A DNA stretch of 64,000 nt from Pedobacter psychrodurus (GCF_004331735.1 NZ_SJSO01000001.1:1-64000); one strand, 5' to 3'. Shown: positions 54,765 to 62,982, numbered from the stretch's first letter. Program-made: numbers and translations. The notes: generated by a model from the letters alone, not told the origin.

Positions 54765-55448
54765 ATGAAAAAAGCCATAGCCCTAATTATACTGATTTTT
54801 ACATCTATGTATTCAATCTATGCCCAAGATTTTATTGTTAAAAACAACGATGACGTAATCCGCGGAACGATAAAGGGTACCGATTATTTTTCGGTTTTTA
54901 TCAGTGCTAACGATGAAGCCGATGTGATTTTACCTGCAAAGGATGTTAAAAATTTCTTCTGGAACGGAAATAGTTTTGTGAGTAAGGGTTTTGCGAACGG
55001 CCGTAATTTCGAATATCGTTTTGTTAAGGTAATCGAAATGGGAACGGTTAATCTTTATTCTTTTGGAGGAGGTACCTTAGTTCCTGAAGTAAAGGAGAAA
55101 AAAGTAAAGTTCAGACCATCAATTGGTATTGGCACCGGAACCGGTGGTTATGGTGGTATGGGAATGGGCGGCGGAATCAGTATTGGCGGAGGACGTAATT
55201 CGGCACCCGAACGACTAGCAGGAGCCCCTGCGGTTCGCTACTTTATCGAAAAACCAGGCGCTGGTCCTTTACAGGAAGTGCCGATGAAAGCGATAACCGA
55301 AGACACCAAAAAAGCTGAAGTTAAAAATATTTTATTACAAAAAATGGGCGACCAACCTGCCCTAAAAGCTAAAGTTGAGGCAGGCACCGATTTTAATAGC
55401 AGAGATGTAATTGAATGGGTTAAGGAGTATAACGCGACAAAGAAATAA
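54765..55448 (+). CDS. Secreted protein with glycine-rich segment
   Basis: Started at ATG 54765 the protein has 227 residues; the frame is open 54 bases upstream without signs of coding. A signal peptide ends at IYAQ near residue 21. The first half is beta-rich (FIVKNNDDVIRGTIKG). Residues about 125-150 are glycine-rich (GTGTGGYGGMGMGGGIS), then a helical C-terminal part with KKAEVKNILLQKMG. No family is recognised. Confidence 0.6.
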   Translation: MKKAIALIILIFTSMYSIYAQDFIVKNNDDVIRGTIKGTDYFSVFISANDEADVILPAKDVKNFFWNGNSFVSKGFANGRNFEYRFVKVIEMGTVNLYSFGGGTLVPEVKEKKVKFRPSIGIGTGTGGYGGMGMGGGISIGGGRNSAPERLAGAPAVRYFIEKPGAGPLQEVPMKAITEDTKKAEVKNILLQKMGDQPALKAKVEAGTDFNSRDVIEWVKEYNATKK

Positions 55449-55487
55449 AGCTAGGATTAATAATAGATTTTAGGGTTGTAAGATCGT

Positions 55488-56036
55488 TTAAATCATATCA
55501 TTCACATTCGTTTTTAGCTTGGCATAAATCTCCAAACTGATAAACCTATCATATTTAATTTCGTAATTCTTCATCGTTTTCTGATAATCAAACCCAATTT
55601 TTTTCAGCACCTTTTTGCTATTTTCATTTTCTGTTTCAACCATAGCCTCAATTTTTATTAGGTCTAATTTCTCAAAGGCATAACTACAAACAGGATCTGC
55701 CACTTCTTTAACAATGCCTTTTCCCCAATATTCGGGCAATAACCAAAAACCAATTTCTGCCTTTTTATCGATTTTACTTAAATCATTAAACCCTATGGCT
55801 CCATAGAATTTATAGTTCCCTTTATCGCAGATTGCCCACCATATATCTGTTTCATTTTTTTGGAGGTCATTAAACCAGGTTAGTTGGTTGAGGGTTTCCT
55901 CCAGGTTAGAATAACTTACTCCATAATAGCGTATTACATCTGGATGCGACAACCCATTAAATATGGATGCCAGATCATTATGATGAAATTGTCTCAATAA
56001 AAATCTGTCTGTATGGAGTGTAGCTGAAGCAAACAT
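55488..56036 (-). CDS. GNAT family N-acetyltransferase (RimJ/RimL type)
   Basis: The 182-residue protein is a GNAT acetyltransferase: LHTDRFLLRQFHHNDLASIF near residues 8-27, and the acetyl-CoA region GFWLLPEYWGKGIVKEVADP near 95-114 with the loop Q/RxxGxG/A (here WGKGIV), then VETENENSKKVLKKIGF near 133-149. Substrate unknown. Its ATG overlaps the stop of the preceding glycosylase gene (TAATG), so they are translationally coupled. Confidence 0.85.
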   Translation of the reverse strand: MFASATLHTDRFLLRQFHHNDLASIFNGLSHPDVIRYYGVSYSNLEETLNQLTWFNDLQKNETDIWWAICDKGNYKFYGAIGFNDLSKIDKKAEIGFWLLPEYWGKGIVKEVADPVCSYAFEKLDLIKIEAMVETENENSKKVLKKIGFDYQKTMKNYEIKYDRFISLEIYAKLKTNVNDMI

Positions 56037-56626
56037 TATCTTGCACAGCAGGTTAATAAATGATCGTTAACCATTCCGGTTGCCTGCATATGTGCGTAAC
56101 AGATCGTGGTGCCGAAAAATTTAAAGCCACGTTTTTTCAGGTCTTTGCTAATCTGGTCAGAGCGTTCAGTTCTTGGTGGAACATCACCCATTTTTTCGAT
56201 GTGGTTTAAAATAGGTTTACCACCTGGAACAAAGCTCCACATGTATTTAGAGAAACTGCCAAATTCTTTCTGGATTTCGATGAACAGTTTGGCATTGGTG
56301 ATGGCACCGTTCACTTTCAAACGGTTACGGATAATGCCCTCATCGTTCATTAAACGTTCTACATCTTTTTCGTTAAAAGCAGCAACCTTATTAACATCGA
56401 AATTGGCAAATGCTTTACGGTAATTTTCTCGTCTTCTAAGGATAGTGATCCAGCTTAAACCTGCCTGTGCTCCTTCCAGTATTAAAAACTCGAATAAAAT
56501 TTTATCATCATAAACGGGTTTTCCCCATTCTTCATCGTGGTATTTGATGTAGAGCGGATCGGAACCTGCCCAGGTGCAGCGTATTGTTGAGTTTGGAGCT
56601 TGGTGTTGGGAGTTTTGAGTTGGCAT
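56036..56626 (-). CDS. tag: DNA-3-methyladenine glycosylase I
   Basis: The start is uncertain: ATG 56626 gives 196 residues, and an earlier ATG at 56662 would add 12. The conserved part begins RCTWAGSDPLYIKYHDEEWG, with the cysteine and the YHDxEWG that bind zinc and base, then LEGAQAGLSWITILRRRENY near 55-75 and TICYAHMQATGMVNDH near the end. Tag removes 3-methyladenine from DNA. The N-terminal tail before RCTW coincides with low-complexity intergenic sequence and may not be translated. Confidence 0.9.
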   Translation of the reverse strand: MPTQNSQHQAPNSTIRCTWAGSDPLYIKYHDEEWGKPVYDDKILFEFLILEGAQAGLSWITILRRRENYRKAFANFDVNKVAAFNEKDVERLMNDEGIIRNRLKVNGAITNAKLFIEIQKEFGSFSKYMWSFVPGGKPILNHIEKMGDVPPRTERSDQISKDLKKRGFKFFGTTICYAHMQATGMVNDHLLTCCAR

Positions 56627-56666
56627 AGGGCTAAGATTGGAGCTTGGAATCATCCAAAGCAACGCA

Positions 56667-57041
56667 TTAAGACAGTTTGATTAAGAACTTTTCTGGCTTA
56701 TTCATCATGTATACCAATAACTTTGCAACTTCCTCTGCTTGATCATTTAACATATTAAATTCATCCTCAGAAATGTAACTACAGGCCAGAGCGAATTCTA
56801 GCCAAGTTTGAGTTTCACCGTTTTCAGTATCAGCATCAGAAAGCTTACTAACAAAATGGTTTGGATATTTCCTTTTTCTATAAGCCTCTGCCAAGTTCGC
56901 GCAAACACTTCTTGAGCATCTTCTGATCTGATCTGTTAAACTATATTTTTCTTCTGATGGAAACCTTTTAGAGATATGGAATATTTCCATTGAAAGTTTA
57001 AATCCTTTCTGATAAGCCAATAAATCCTTAATTGTTCCCAT
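56667..57041 (-). CDS. Four-helix bundle protein (23S rRNA intervening-sequence type)
   Basis: Started at ATG 57041 the protein has 124 residues (an upstream in-frame start is less likely). The sequence IKDLLAYQKGFKLSMEIFHISKRFPSEEKYSLTDQIRR, SRSVCANLAEAYRKRKY and the later helices match the TIGR02436 four-helix bundle family (PF05635). This family is found in rRNA intervening sequences and as scattered orphan genes; the function is unknown. No rRNA gene is near. Confidence 0.85.
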   Translation of the reverse strand: MGTIKDLLAYQKGFKLSMEIFHISKRFPSEEKYSLTDQIRRCSRSVCANLAEAYRKRKYPNHFVSKLSDADTENGETQTWLEFALACSYISEDEFNMLNDQAEEVAKLLVYMMNKPEKFLIKLS

Positions 57042-57145
57042 AACTAAATATAAGAACATTCAATTGCATTATTTAGTCAATTTTTAGAATTCCCACGCTG
57101 AAAACTCACAGCTCCGGTCTGGGACATGCAAGGAAGCTCCCAACT

Positions 57146-57499
57146 CTAAACTCCCGCCTCCAAACTTAACTCATCCCAATACTCCACAGCTCTCCTATAA
57201 TGCGGAATTACAATGCTACCACCTACAAGGTTAGCGATCATGAAAATTTCGTTCATTTCGTCGCTGTTTACGCCTGCATCAAAACATTTGCCTAAGTGGT
57301 ATTTAATGCAATCATCACAGCGTAAAACCATCGAGGCTACCAGGCCCAGCATTTCTTTCGTTTTAACATCTAAGGCTCCATCTGCATAAGAAGTGGTATC
57401 AAGCGCGAAAAACCGTTTGATGTTTGTATTCGCCGTTTCCATAATCCTATCGTTCATTTTTTCACGATAGCCATTAAATTCTTCTACTAACTTTCCCAT
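57146..57499 (-). CDS. Carboxymuconolactone decarboxylase family (AhpD-like) protein
   Basis: The 117-residue protein carries the AhpD-type motif LRCDDCIKYHLGKCFDAG near residues 57-74: a CxxC with a histidine three to four residues on. Enzymes with this set act in thiol or hydroperoxide chemistry, though some relatives are decarboxylases. The extreme C-terminus (EAGV) and the stop codon lie in a low-complexity repeat at about 57132-57168. The natural end of the gene may thus have been altered. Confidence 0.85.
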   Translation of the reverse strand: MGKLVEEFNGYREKMNDRIMETANTNIKRFFALDTTSYADGALDVKTKEMLGLVASMVLRCDDCIKYHLGKCFDAGVNSDEMNEIFMIANLVGGSIVIPHYRRAVEYWDELSLEAGV

Positions 57500-57562
57500 G
57501 TTTATTTATTGAGTGAATGATTTTTGAATGAGAGAATGATGTTAATTCTTAAAACTATAAAA

Positions 57563-57898
57563 TTAATCAAGGTTTATTTCTTCCAAAGGATTCCAGAATA
57601 CCTTTTTAAAGTTAACAACCTTATCGTTCTTTACTTCAACCCCTTCTTTCTTTAATAACTCTTCCATTAATTCTGGTGGCTTGAAATGAAACTTTCCGGT
57701 AAGTAAACCGCTACTGTTTACCACGCGGTGTGCTGGAACATTCGGGTGAGCCGTTCCGGCATAAAGCATGGCATGCCCCACCATTCTTGATGATTTTGCT
57801 GCACCTAAAGTTTTCGCGATAGCTCCATAAGAGGTAACCCTTCCTTTCGGGATTAACCGGGCAATCTCATAAACCTGTTCGTAAAAGTTGGTATCCAT
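57563..57898 (-). CDS. Alkyltransferase-like protein (MGMT family, cysteine replaced)
   Basis: The 111-residue protein has the DNA-binding domain of O6-methylguanine methyltransferase: the RVTSYGAIAKTLG helix-turn-helix near residues 20-32, and the active-site sequence reads PAHRVV at 55-60, so alanine 56 stands in place of the acceptor cysteine of PCHRV. Such proteins bind alkylated guanine and hand it to nucleotide excision repair; they cannot transfer the alkyl group themselves. uvrB is in the same window. Its start overlaps the trmB stop (TAATG). Confidence 0.88.
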   Translation of the reverse strand: MDTNFYEQVYEIARLIPKGRVTSYGAIAKTLGAAKSSRMVGHAMLYAGTAHPNVPAHRVVNSSGLLTGKFHFKPPELMEELLKKEGVEVKNDKVVNFKKVFWNPLEEINLD

Positions 57899-58548
57899 TA
57901 TTCAAAAGAAAATTGAATATAATTAATATTTTTATCGTGTAGCAAGTATTTTTTCTCGTAATAGGTTTTGATCGACAATACCTCATCAACCAGATCAGAA
58001 GTATACAAATGATCTGTATTTTTATGTACAGGTAATCCTAATTCTGCCACCTTTTCGCAAGTATAAGCATACAATTGATCATTGTCGGTTTTCAGATTAA
58101 CGTTACCACCTGGTTTTAAAACAAGTTTATAACGGTTCAGGAATGCTGGAAAAGTCAACCGTTTTTTCTCACGGCTATCCTGTGGCTGCGGATCAGGGAA
58201 AGTGATCCAGATTTCATCAATTTCTCCTTCATTAAAATAATCCAGTAAGTTTTCAATCTGGATTCTTAAAAAAGCAACGTTGTTAATCCCATCTTCGATT
58301 GCTGTTTTGGCACCACGCCAAATGCGGTTACCTTTATAATCAATCCCGATAAAATTCTTTTCAGGGAACAACCGGGCTAAATTTACCGAATATTCGCCTT
58401 TTCCACATGCCAGCTCGAGCACGATAGGGTTTGCATTTTTAAAATGTGCTGAAGCCCAGTTTCCCTTTAAGACTTTTCCTTCTTCTAATTGATATACGTT
58501 TGCAAATGTTTCGATCTCTGCAAAACGCCTAAGTTTATCTTTACCCAA
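57898..58548 (-). CDS. trmB: tRNA (guanine-N7-)-methyltransferase
   Basis: The most likely start is TTG 58548, giving 216 residues beginning (M)GKDKLRRFAEIE, the form common in Bacteroidota; an upstream TTG at 58572 lies over the -7 element and is unlikely. SAM-binding VLELACGKGEYSVNLAR near 43-59 and DEIWITFPDPQP near 119-130 match TrmB. It methylates guanine 46 of tRNA. It ends overlapping the alkyltransferase-like gene by one base. Confidence 0.93.
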   Translation of the reverse strand: MGKDKLRRFAEIETFANVYQLEEGKVLKGNWASAHFKNANPIVLELACGKGEYSVNLARLFPEKNFIGIDYKGNRIWRGAKTAIEDGINNVAFLRIQIENLLDYFNEGEIDEIWITFPDPQPQDSREKKRLTFPAFLNRYKLVLKPGGNVNLKTDNDQLYAYTCEKVAELGLPVHKNTDHLYTSDLVDEVLSIKTYYEKKYLLHDKNINYIQFSFE

Positions 58549-58561
58549 AAGTTTTTTTCTG

Positions 58562-58569
58562 CAAAAATA
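58562..58569 (-). promoter_or_regulatory. -7 element of trmB
   Basis: On the minus strand this reads TATTTTTG; it lies 13 bases before the TTG start at 58548 and rules out the TTG at 58572. Confidence 0.6.
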
Positions 58570-58634
58570 CAATTAAATCAATAATCGAAGTTTCTTTTGC
58601 CAGAAAGATTAATGCCTTTCTTATTAAGGAATCG

Positions 58635-58642
58635 TATTTTTG
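58635..58642 (+). promoter_or_regulatory. -7 element of the fucose-synthase gene
   Basis: TATTTTTG matches TAnnTTTG and ends 18 bases before the GTG at 58661. Confidence 0.5.
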
Positions 58643-58660
58643 TAACCTATAAAAAATACC

Positions 58661-59587
58661 GTGGAAAAAAACGCTAAAATATATGTTGCAGGCCATCGTG
58701 GCATGGTGGGTTCGGCCATTTACCGCAAACTGCAAAAAGAGGGTTACGAGCATATTATAACTAAAACTTCGAGCGAATTAGATTTACGCAACCAACAGGC
58801 CGTTACAGATTTCTTTGCTGAAGAAAAACCAGATTATGTATTTCTTGCTGCGGCAAAAGTAGGAGGCATTGTGGCCAATAATACTTACCGGGCCGATTTC
58901 CTTTACGAGAATTTAGCCATACAAAATAATGTGATCCACAATGCTTATGCAAATGGCGTTAAGAAACTGATGTTTTTGGGCTCGAGTTGCATTTACCCTA
59001 AAATGGCTCCACAGCCTTTGAAAGAAGATTACCTTTTAACCGGAACTTTAGAGCACACCAACGAGCCTTATGCCATTGCAAAAATTGCGGGGATCAAAAT
59101 GTGCGATGCTTACCGCGATCAGTATGGTTGTAATTTTATTTCAGTAATGCCTACCAATTTGTATGGTTTTAACGATAATTACCATCCTCAAAACTCACAT
59201 GTTTTGCCTGCTTTGATCCGTAAAGTGCACGAAGCAAAAGCGAATAACGAAAAAGAGATTGTGGTTTGGGGATCAGGATCACCCATGCGCGAATTTTTGT
59301 TTGCAGATGATTTAGCCGATGCCTGTTATTTCTTGATGCAAAACTACAACGAGCCACATTTGATCAACGTGGGTACCGGACACGATTTAACCATTAAAGA
59401 TTTAGCCTTATTAATTAAAGACGTATTGGGATTTGAAGGCAAATTGGTATTCGATGCCAGCAAACCCGATGGAACACCACGTAAATTGATGGATGTAAGC
59501 AAACTCCATAATATGGGATGGAAACATCACATAGAACTTCGCGAAGGTATTGCATTGGCTTATCAGGATTTCGAAAGCAGATACTAG
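58661..59587 (+). CDS. fcl: GDP-L-fucose synthase
   Basis: Started at GTG 58661 the protein has 308 residues. The Rossmann loop [16 protein letters not shown] lies near residues 8-23, the catalytic serine in GSSCIYPK near 107, and the Tyr-Lys pair YAIAKIAG near 136-143. It converts GDP-4-keto-6-deoxymannose to GDP-fucose for surface glycans. The partner gene gmd is not in this window. It is upstream of oxyR but separated by a nested hairpin. Confidence 0.95.
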   Translation: MEKNAKIYVAGHRGMVGSAIYRKLQKEGYEHIITKTSSELDLRNQQAVTDFFAEEKPDYVFLAAAKVGGIVANNTYRADFLYENLAIQNNVIHNAYANGVKKLMFLGSSCIYPKMAPQPLKEDYLLTGTLEHTNEPYAIAKIAGIKMCDAYRDQYGCNFISVMPTNLYGFNDNYHPQNSHVLPALIRKVHEAKANNEKEIVVWGSGSPMREFLFADDLADACYFLMQNYNEPHLINVGTGHDLTIKDLALLIKDVLGFEGKLVFDASKPDGTPRKLMDVSKLHNMGWKHHIELREGIALAYQDFESRY

Positions 59588-59590
59588 ATG

Positions 59591-59668
59591 ATTGAATGAG
59601 AGAAGGATTGAATGACAGAATGCTTTAGTAAACTTTCATTCAATCACTCATTAATTTTCTCATTCAAT
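59591..59668. repeat. Nested inverted repeat downstream of the fucose-synthase gene
   Basis: ATTGAATGAGA at 59591-59601 pairs with TCTCATTCAAT at 59658-59668, and GATTGAATGA at 59606-59615 pairs with TCATTCAATC at 59636-59645. A similar GAATGAGAGAATGA word occurs near 57520. It may act as a terminator of fcl or be a dispersed element. Confidence 0.6.
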
Positions 59669-59690
59669 AATTTTATATAGTTAGAATTTA

Positions 59691-59698
59691 TATATTTG
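59691..59698 (+). promoter_or_regulatory. -7 element of oxyR
   Basis: TATATTTG matches the consensus and ends 24 bases before the ATG at 59723. Confidence 0.6.
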
Positions 59699-59722
59699 AA
59701 AATATAAATCAATTTTACCTAT

Positions 59723-60655
59723 ATGACTTTAGTCCAGCTAGAATATATCGTTGCTGTAGATACTTACAGAAGTTTTGTTACTGCCGCAGATAAATGTTTT
59801 GTAACGCAACCTACCTTAAGTATGCAAGTGCAAAAACTCGAGGAACTAATTAGCGTTAAAATTTTCGACAGGAGCAAACAACCTGTAAGCCCGACTGAAA
59901 TTGGCACCCAGATTATTGCCCAGGCCAGAATTATTTTACAGGAAAGCGGAAAAATAAAAGAACTGATCAGCAGTCAGCAGCAGGATGTTCTAGGCGAGCT
60001 AAGAATAGGCGTAATCCCAACTGTTGCACCATACCTGCTCCCCGAAGTAATCTCTGCCATGCTGGATAGATATCCTGAATTAAAGCTTTTAATCTGGGAA
60101 TATACCACCGAAGATATTATTCACCACCTAAAAACAGGTGTACTGGATTGCGGTATTCTAGCCACACCACTTACCGACCCGAACATTACAGAAACCCCAT
60201 TATATTACGAAAACTTTGTAAGTTACATCAGCAAAAACAGCAAACTTTACAAAAAGAAGGCGGTTGATGCTGAAGATCTAAACGACGAAAACATTTGGCT
60301 TTTAAACGAAGGCCACTGTATGCGAAACCAGGTTTTGAATATTTGCAGATCAACAAAAAATAACAGGTTACAAGGCTTAGAGTACAATACAGGCAGTGTA
60401 GAAACCTTGGTTAGGATGGTCGATTTAAATGGTGGAGCGACATTATTGCCTGAATTGGCCATAGCCGAATTAAACGCAAAACAAACCAGCAAAATCCGTC
60501 ACTTTAAATCTCCAGAGCCGGTGCGCGAGATCAGCCTGGTAACACACAAAAACTTTATTAAAAAACGGATGCTTAATGCTTTAAAAGATGAGATTTTAGA
60601 AATTATCCCAAAAGCAATGAAGCAAAAAAAGAAAAAAGATATTGTTGGGATATAA
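59723..60655 (+). CDS. oxyR: LysR-type hydrogen peroxide regulator OxyR
   Basis: The 310-residue protein has the N-terminal LysR helix-turn-helix (SFVTAADKCFVTQPTLSMQVQKLEE near 17-41) and a periplasmic-binding-like effector domain. The redox pair is in GHCMRNQVLNIC: cysteine 199 and cysteine 208, the same numbers and spacing as in Escherichia coli OxyR. It senses peroxide by disulphide formation. The sod gene about 1 kb downstream on the other strand may be part of the same defence programme, but no shared site was found. Confidence 0.93.
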   Translation: MTLVQLEYIVAVDTYRSFVTAADKCFVTQPTLSMQVQKLEELISVKIFDRSKQPVSPTEIGTQIIAQARIILQESGKIKELISSQQQDVLGELRIGVIPTVAPYLLPEVISAMLDRYPELKLLIWEYTTEDIIHHLKTGVLDCGILATPLTDPNITETPLYYENFVSYISKNSKLYKKKAVDAEDLNDENIWLLNEGHCMRNQVLNICRSTKNNRLQGLEYNTGSVETLVRMVDLNGGATLLPELAIAELNAKQTSKIRHFKSPEPVREISLVTHKNFIKKRMLNALKDEILEIIPKAMKQKKKKDIVGI

Positions 60656-60675
60656 TTTGCAGCTTGCTTCTCGAT

Positions 60676-60772
60676 CGTCATTTCGAGCGGAGTGCAACGT
60701 AGTCGAGAAATCTATCTCGAGAGCACTTTTGATTAGATCTCTCCATTGCGCTGCGCTTCAGTCGAGATGACG
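60676..60772. repeat. Hairpin repeat, GTCATTTCGA family, complete copy
   Basis: CGTCATTTCGA at 60676-60686 and TCGAGATGACG at 60762-60772 are the ends, with one mismatch; inside are the AGCGGAGTGCAACG and GAGAAATC words and their complements. It sits between convergent oxyR and a small membrane gene. Confidence 0.8.
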
Positions 60773-60790
60773 ACTTTTCTATAAAATTTA

Positions 60791-61036
60791 TTATTTCACA
60801 GCCTCGGAAACTAATCCCTTGTTTTTATCTACATGATCAGCCAGCTTATAGCCTGATACGGCAGGATTTTTATCTTCTAAAAAGATCAAAATAATTAATG
60901 AAATAATGGGGATTAAAAAGGAAATTAAAAACCAGAACCAAAAATTCCGGCCTGTTCGCTTTGCCAAAAAACCTGCAAGTAACTGTGGCGACAATAGTAG
61001 TCCGAGTACAATAGTGCCCACGATTATCTCTGGCAT
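60791..61036 (-). CDS. Small membrane protein
   Basis: An 81-residue protein with two hydrophobic helices (about residues 4-22 and 33-52) and a hydrophilic C-terminus (DHVDKNKGLVSEAVK). The central KRTGRNFWFWF stretch is positively charged before the second helix. No family is recognised. It ends 18 bases from the hairpin repeat. Confidence 0.55.
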   Translation of the reverse strand: MPEIIVGTIVLGLLLSPQLLAGFLAKRTGRNFWFWFLISFLIPIISLIILIFLEDKNPAVSGYKLADHVDKNKGLVSEAVK

Positions 61037-61086
61037 TTGTTATTGATTTAATCGATTACAAAACCGCTAGCTCGCTTAATAAAATA

Positions 61087-61548
61087 TTACTGATTTTGTT
61101 TTTGTACAGGGGGTGCAGATAGCAATCCTTTAATATCGCTCTCAACTTCTTCTTCCTCGCCTTTTTTCTTCTTCTTGTTTTTTGCTTTTAAGCCTTTACC
61201 ACTTAAGCGTTCTTCAATGATTTTATCATATTCGGTTTGTTGCTCTGGTCTTAAAACATTCCGGATATTTTTTGAGGTTTCGTTCTGCAGTTTATAGAAT
61301 TTGTCTACATCTTCCTCACGGGAGTTGCCAGCTTGTTGCCTTTTAATTAAATCTGCCTGTTCTTTAGCCTGGCTAAAAGTAAAACTATAGATTACGCTTT
61401 TTTGCGTGCCATTCAGTTTTAATCGCTTGTCCAGATCTTCTACATTCTTTTGCGCAATTTCTGAAGGGGTGGGTACTTTATTTTGCTGTGCACGCACCAA
61501 TCCATTTACACCAACAATAACTAAAAATAAAATTACAAGCCTTTTCAT
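61087..61548 (-). CDS. Secreted Spy/CpxP-like or DUF4890-like helical protein
   Basis: Started at ATG 61548 the protein has 153 residues. A signal peptide ends near RAQ (residue 20). A helical body (AQKNVEDLDKRLKLNGTQKSVIYSF, then NVLRPEQQTEYDKII) resembles periplasmic LTxxQ-type proteins, where LNGTQ and LRPEQ mark the repeats. A basic KNKKKKKGEEEEVESD patch and a proline/glutamine tail follow. Such proteins often sense metals or envelope stress; the role here is unknown. Confidence 0.65.
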   Translation of the reverse strand: MKRLVILFLVIVGVNGLVRAQQNKVPTPSEIAQKNVEDLDKRLKLNGTQKSVIYSFTFSQAKEQADLIKRQQAGNSREEDVDKFYKLQNETSKNIRNVLRPEQQTEYDKIIEERLSGKGLKAKNKKKKKGEEEEVESDIKGLLSAPPVQKQNQ

Positions 61549-61593
61549 TTTGAACATTTTAGGTCTGCGAAGTTACTTAATTATCTTAAAACA

Positions 61594-61623
61594 AGAAAGT
61601 CCCGATTTACACCGAGACTTTCT
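61594..61623 (-). terminator. Terminator of sod
   Basis: AGAAAGTC-CG and CG-GACTTTCT at 61594-61623 form a stem with one mismatch and a small loop; on the minus strand TTGTTTT follows. Confidence 0.75.
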
Positions 61624-61645
61624 AAAATTTTATTGGATGTTTAGC

Positions 61646-62254
61646 TTACAAAGCTTTTTTGTAAAGTTCAGCAACTGCATCCCAATTCACTACATTCCAA
61701 ATTGCCGCTAAATAATCAGGGCGTTTGTTCTGGTATTTTAAGTAATATGCATGCTCCCAAACGTCGATACCTAAAATTGGTGTTCCTTTAACTTCAGCAA
61801 CATCCATTAAAGGGTTATCTTGGTTTGGCGTAGAAGAAACCTGAAGTTTTTTATCAGCACCTACTGATAACCAAGCCCAACCAGAACCAAAACGTGTAGC
61901 ACCAGCTTCTTGTAGTTTAGTTTTAAGGTCAGCAAACGAACCAAAAGTTTCGTTAATTGCTTTAGCTAAATCGCCAGTTGGCTCACCACCTTTATTTGGG
62001 CCTAAAATGTTCCAGAATAAAGAGTGATTATAATGGCCACCACCATTGTTTCTAACAGCAGCAGGGAATTTTGAAATGTGTTTTACAATTTCTTCGATGC
62101 TCGAAGTCGCCTCTGGCTTACCTTCTAATGCTTTATTTAAGTTGGTAACGTAAGCCTGATGGTGTTTATCATGGTGGATTTCCATGGTAGTTTTATCAAT
62201 ATGCGGTTCTAATGCATCGGTTGCGTAGTGTAACGCAGGTAATTCAAAAGCCAT
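61646..62254 (-). CDS. Superoxide dismutase (Fe/Mn)
   Basis: The 202-residue enzyme has the metal ligands of the Fe/Mn family: histidine 27 in [13 protein letters not shown], a histidine in [11 protein letters not shown], and the aspartate and histidine of [19 protein letters not shown]. Which metal is used cannot be told safely from the sequence alone. It disproportionates superoxide. It has a -7 element upstream and its own terminator. Confidence 0.95.
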   Translation of the reverse strand: MAFELPALHYATDALEPHIDKTTMEIHHDKHHQAYVTNLNKALEGKPEATSSIEEIVKHISKFPAAVRNNGGGHYNHSLFWNILGPNKGGEPTGDLAKAINETFGSFADLKTKLQEAGATRFGSGWAWLSVGADKKLQVSSTPNQDNPLMDVAEVKGTPILGIDVWEHAYYLKYQNKRPDYLAAIWNVVNWDAVAELYKKAL

Positions 62255-62292
62255 AATGTTTTATGTTTAAAGATTTAAAAATGTTTCTGTAG

Positions 62293-62300
62293 CAAATATA
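62293..62300 (-). promoter_or_regulatory. -7 element of sod
   Basis: On the minus strand this reads TATATTTG, an exact match, 38 bases before the ATG at 62254. Confidence 0.55.
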
Positions 62301-62447
62301 ACATTAGAACGTTAAGATTTGTTCATGTTATTATCATCAAATCGTTTTCTACGCATTGTTGTAAAGTTAAACTGGTTTAAAAGCTGTAAGGTTCAGTGCG
62401 ATAGGTGGGATAACTTTGTGAAAAAATTGGTTGATGGTCAATGCGCC

Positions 62448-62915
62448 TTACCTCTTCTTCGCAAAGAAATTTTTCATCAGCGCCGCACATTCCTCTGCCA
62501 TTATGCCTCCTTTTAATACCGTTTTAGGATGGAGCAGATTCGCATTTTTGGAAATAAATCCTCTTTTTTCTTCGCGGGCTCCATAAACAATGCGACCAAT
62601 TTGTGTCCAATAACTTGCACCAGCACACATTACACAAGGTTCGATGGTTACATATAAGGTACAATCCCTTAAATATTTTCCGCCAATAGTTTGCGCCGCA
62701 GAGGTAAAAGCCTGCATTTCTGCATGTGCGGTAACATCATTAAAACGCTCAGTTAAATTGTAGCCACGACCAATAATCCTATTCTTGCTAACCACTATAG
62801 CACCGATTGGAATTTCATCATCTGCCAAAGCTTTTTTTGCTTCTTCCAAAGCCAATTTCATATAATGGATATCTTCTTCTTCAGGATCGGTATTTTCGAA
62901 ATTGTAAAAACTCAT
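62448..62915 (-). CDS. tadA: tRNA adenosine deaminase-like cytidine/deoxycytidylate deaminase
   Basis: Started at ATG 62915 the protein has 155 residues. The zinc-dependent deaminase motifs TAHAEMQAF (HAE) near residues 68-76 and TIEPCVMCAGA (PCxxC) near 97-107 are present, with the flanking GRGYNLTERFNDVT. The layout and length fit TadA, which makes inosine at tRNA position 34, though nucleoside deaminases are close relatives. It is probably leaderless. Confidence 0.85.
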   Translation of the reverse strand: MSFYNFENTDPEEEDIHYMKLALEEAKKALADDEIPIGAIVVSKNRIIGRGYNLTERFNDVTAHAEMQAFTSAAQTIGGKYLRDCTLYVTIEPCVMCAGASYWTQIGRIVYGAREEKRGFISKNANLLHPKTVLKGGIMAEECAALMKNFFAKKR

Positions 62916-62919
62916 GGAG

Positions 62920-62927
62920 CAAATATA
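62920..62927 (-). promoter_or_regulatory. -7 element of tadA
   Basis: On the minus strand this reads TATATTTG and ends 4 bases before the ATG at 62915. Confidence 0.6.
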
Positions 62928-62932
62928 GCGTA

Positions 62933-62982
62933 AGACATCCGAAGTTTCCAAGGGCAATGGGCTGGTAACACTTCGGATTTCT
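62933..62982. repeat. CTTCGGA hairpin element, copy A
   Basis: AGACATCCGAAG and CTTCGGAT form the ends of a 50-base element with the middle CCAAGGGCAATGGGC. A second version is at 63144-63196. It lies immediately upstream of the tadA promoter. Confidence 0.6.

Noticed and set aside
26151..60772. Possible CRISPR array from repeated GTCATTTCGA words
   Set aside because: Copies are tens of kilobases apart, each is an inverted repeat, and there are no regular spacers or cas genes.
61406..61711. A 101-residue plus-strand frame
   Set aside because: It is antisense to the Spy/CpxP-like gene and the end of sod, both of which have clear features.
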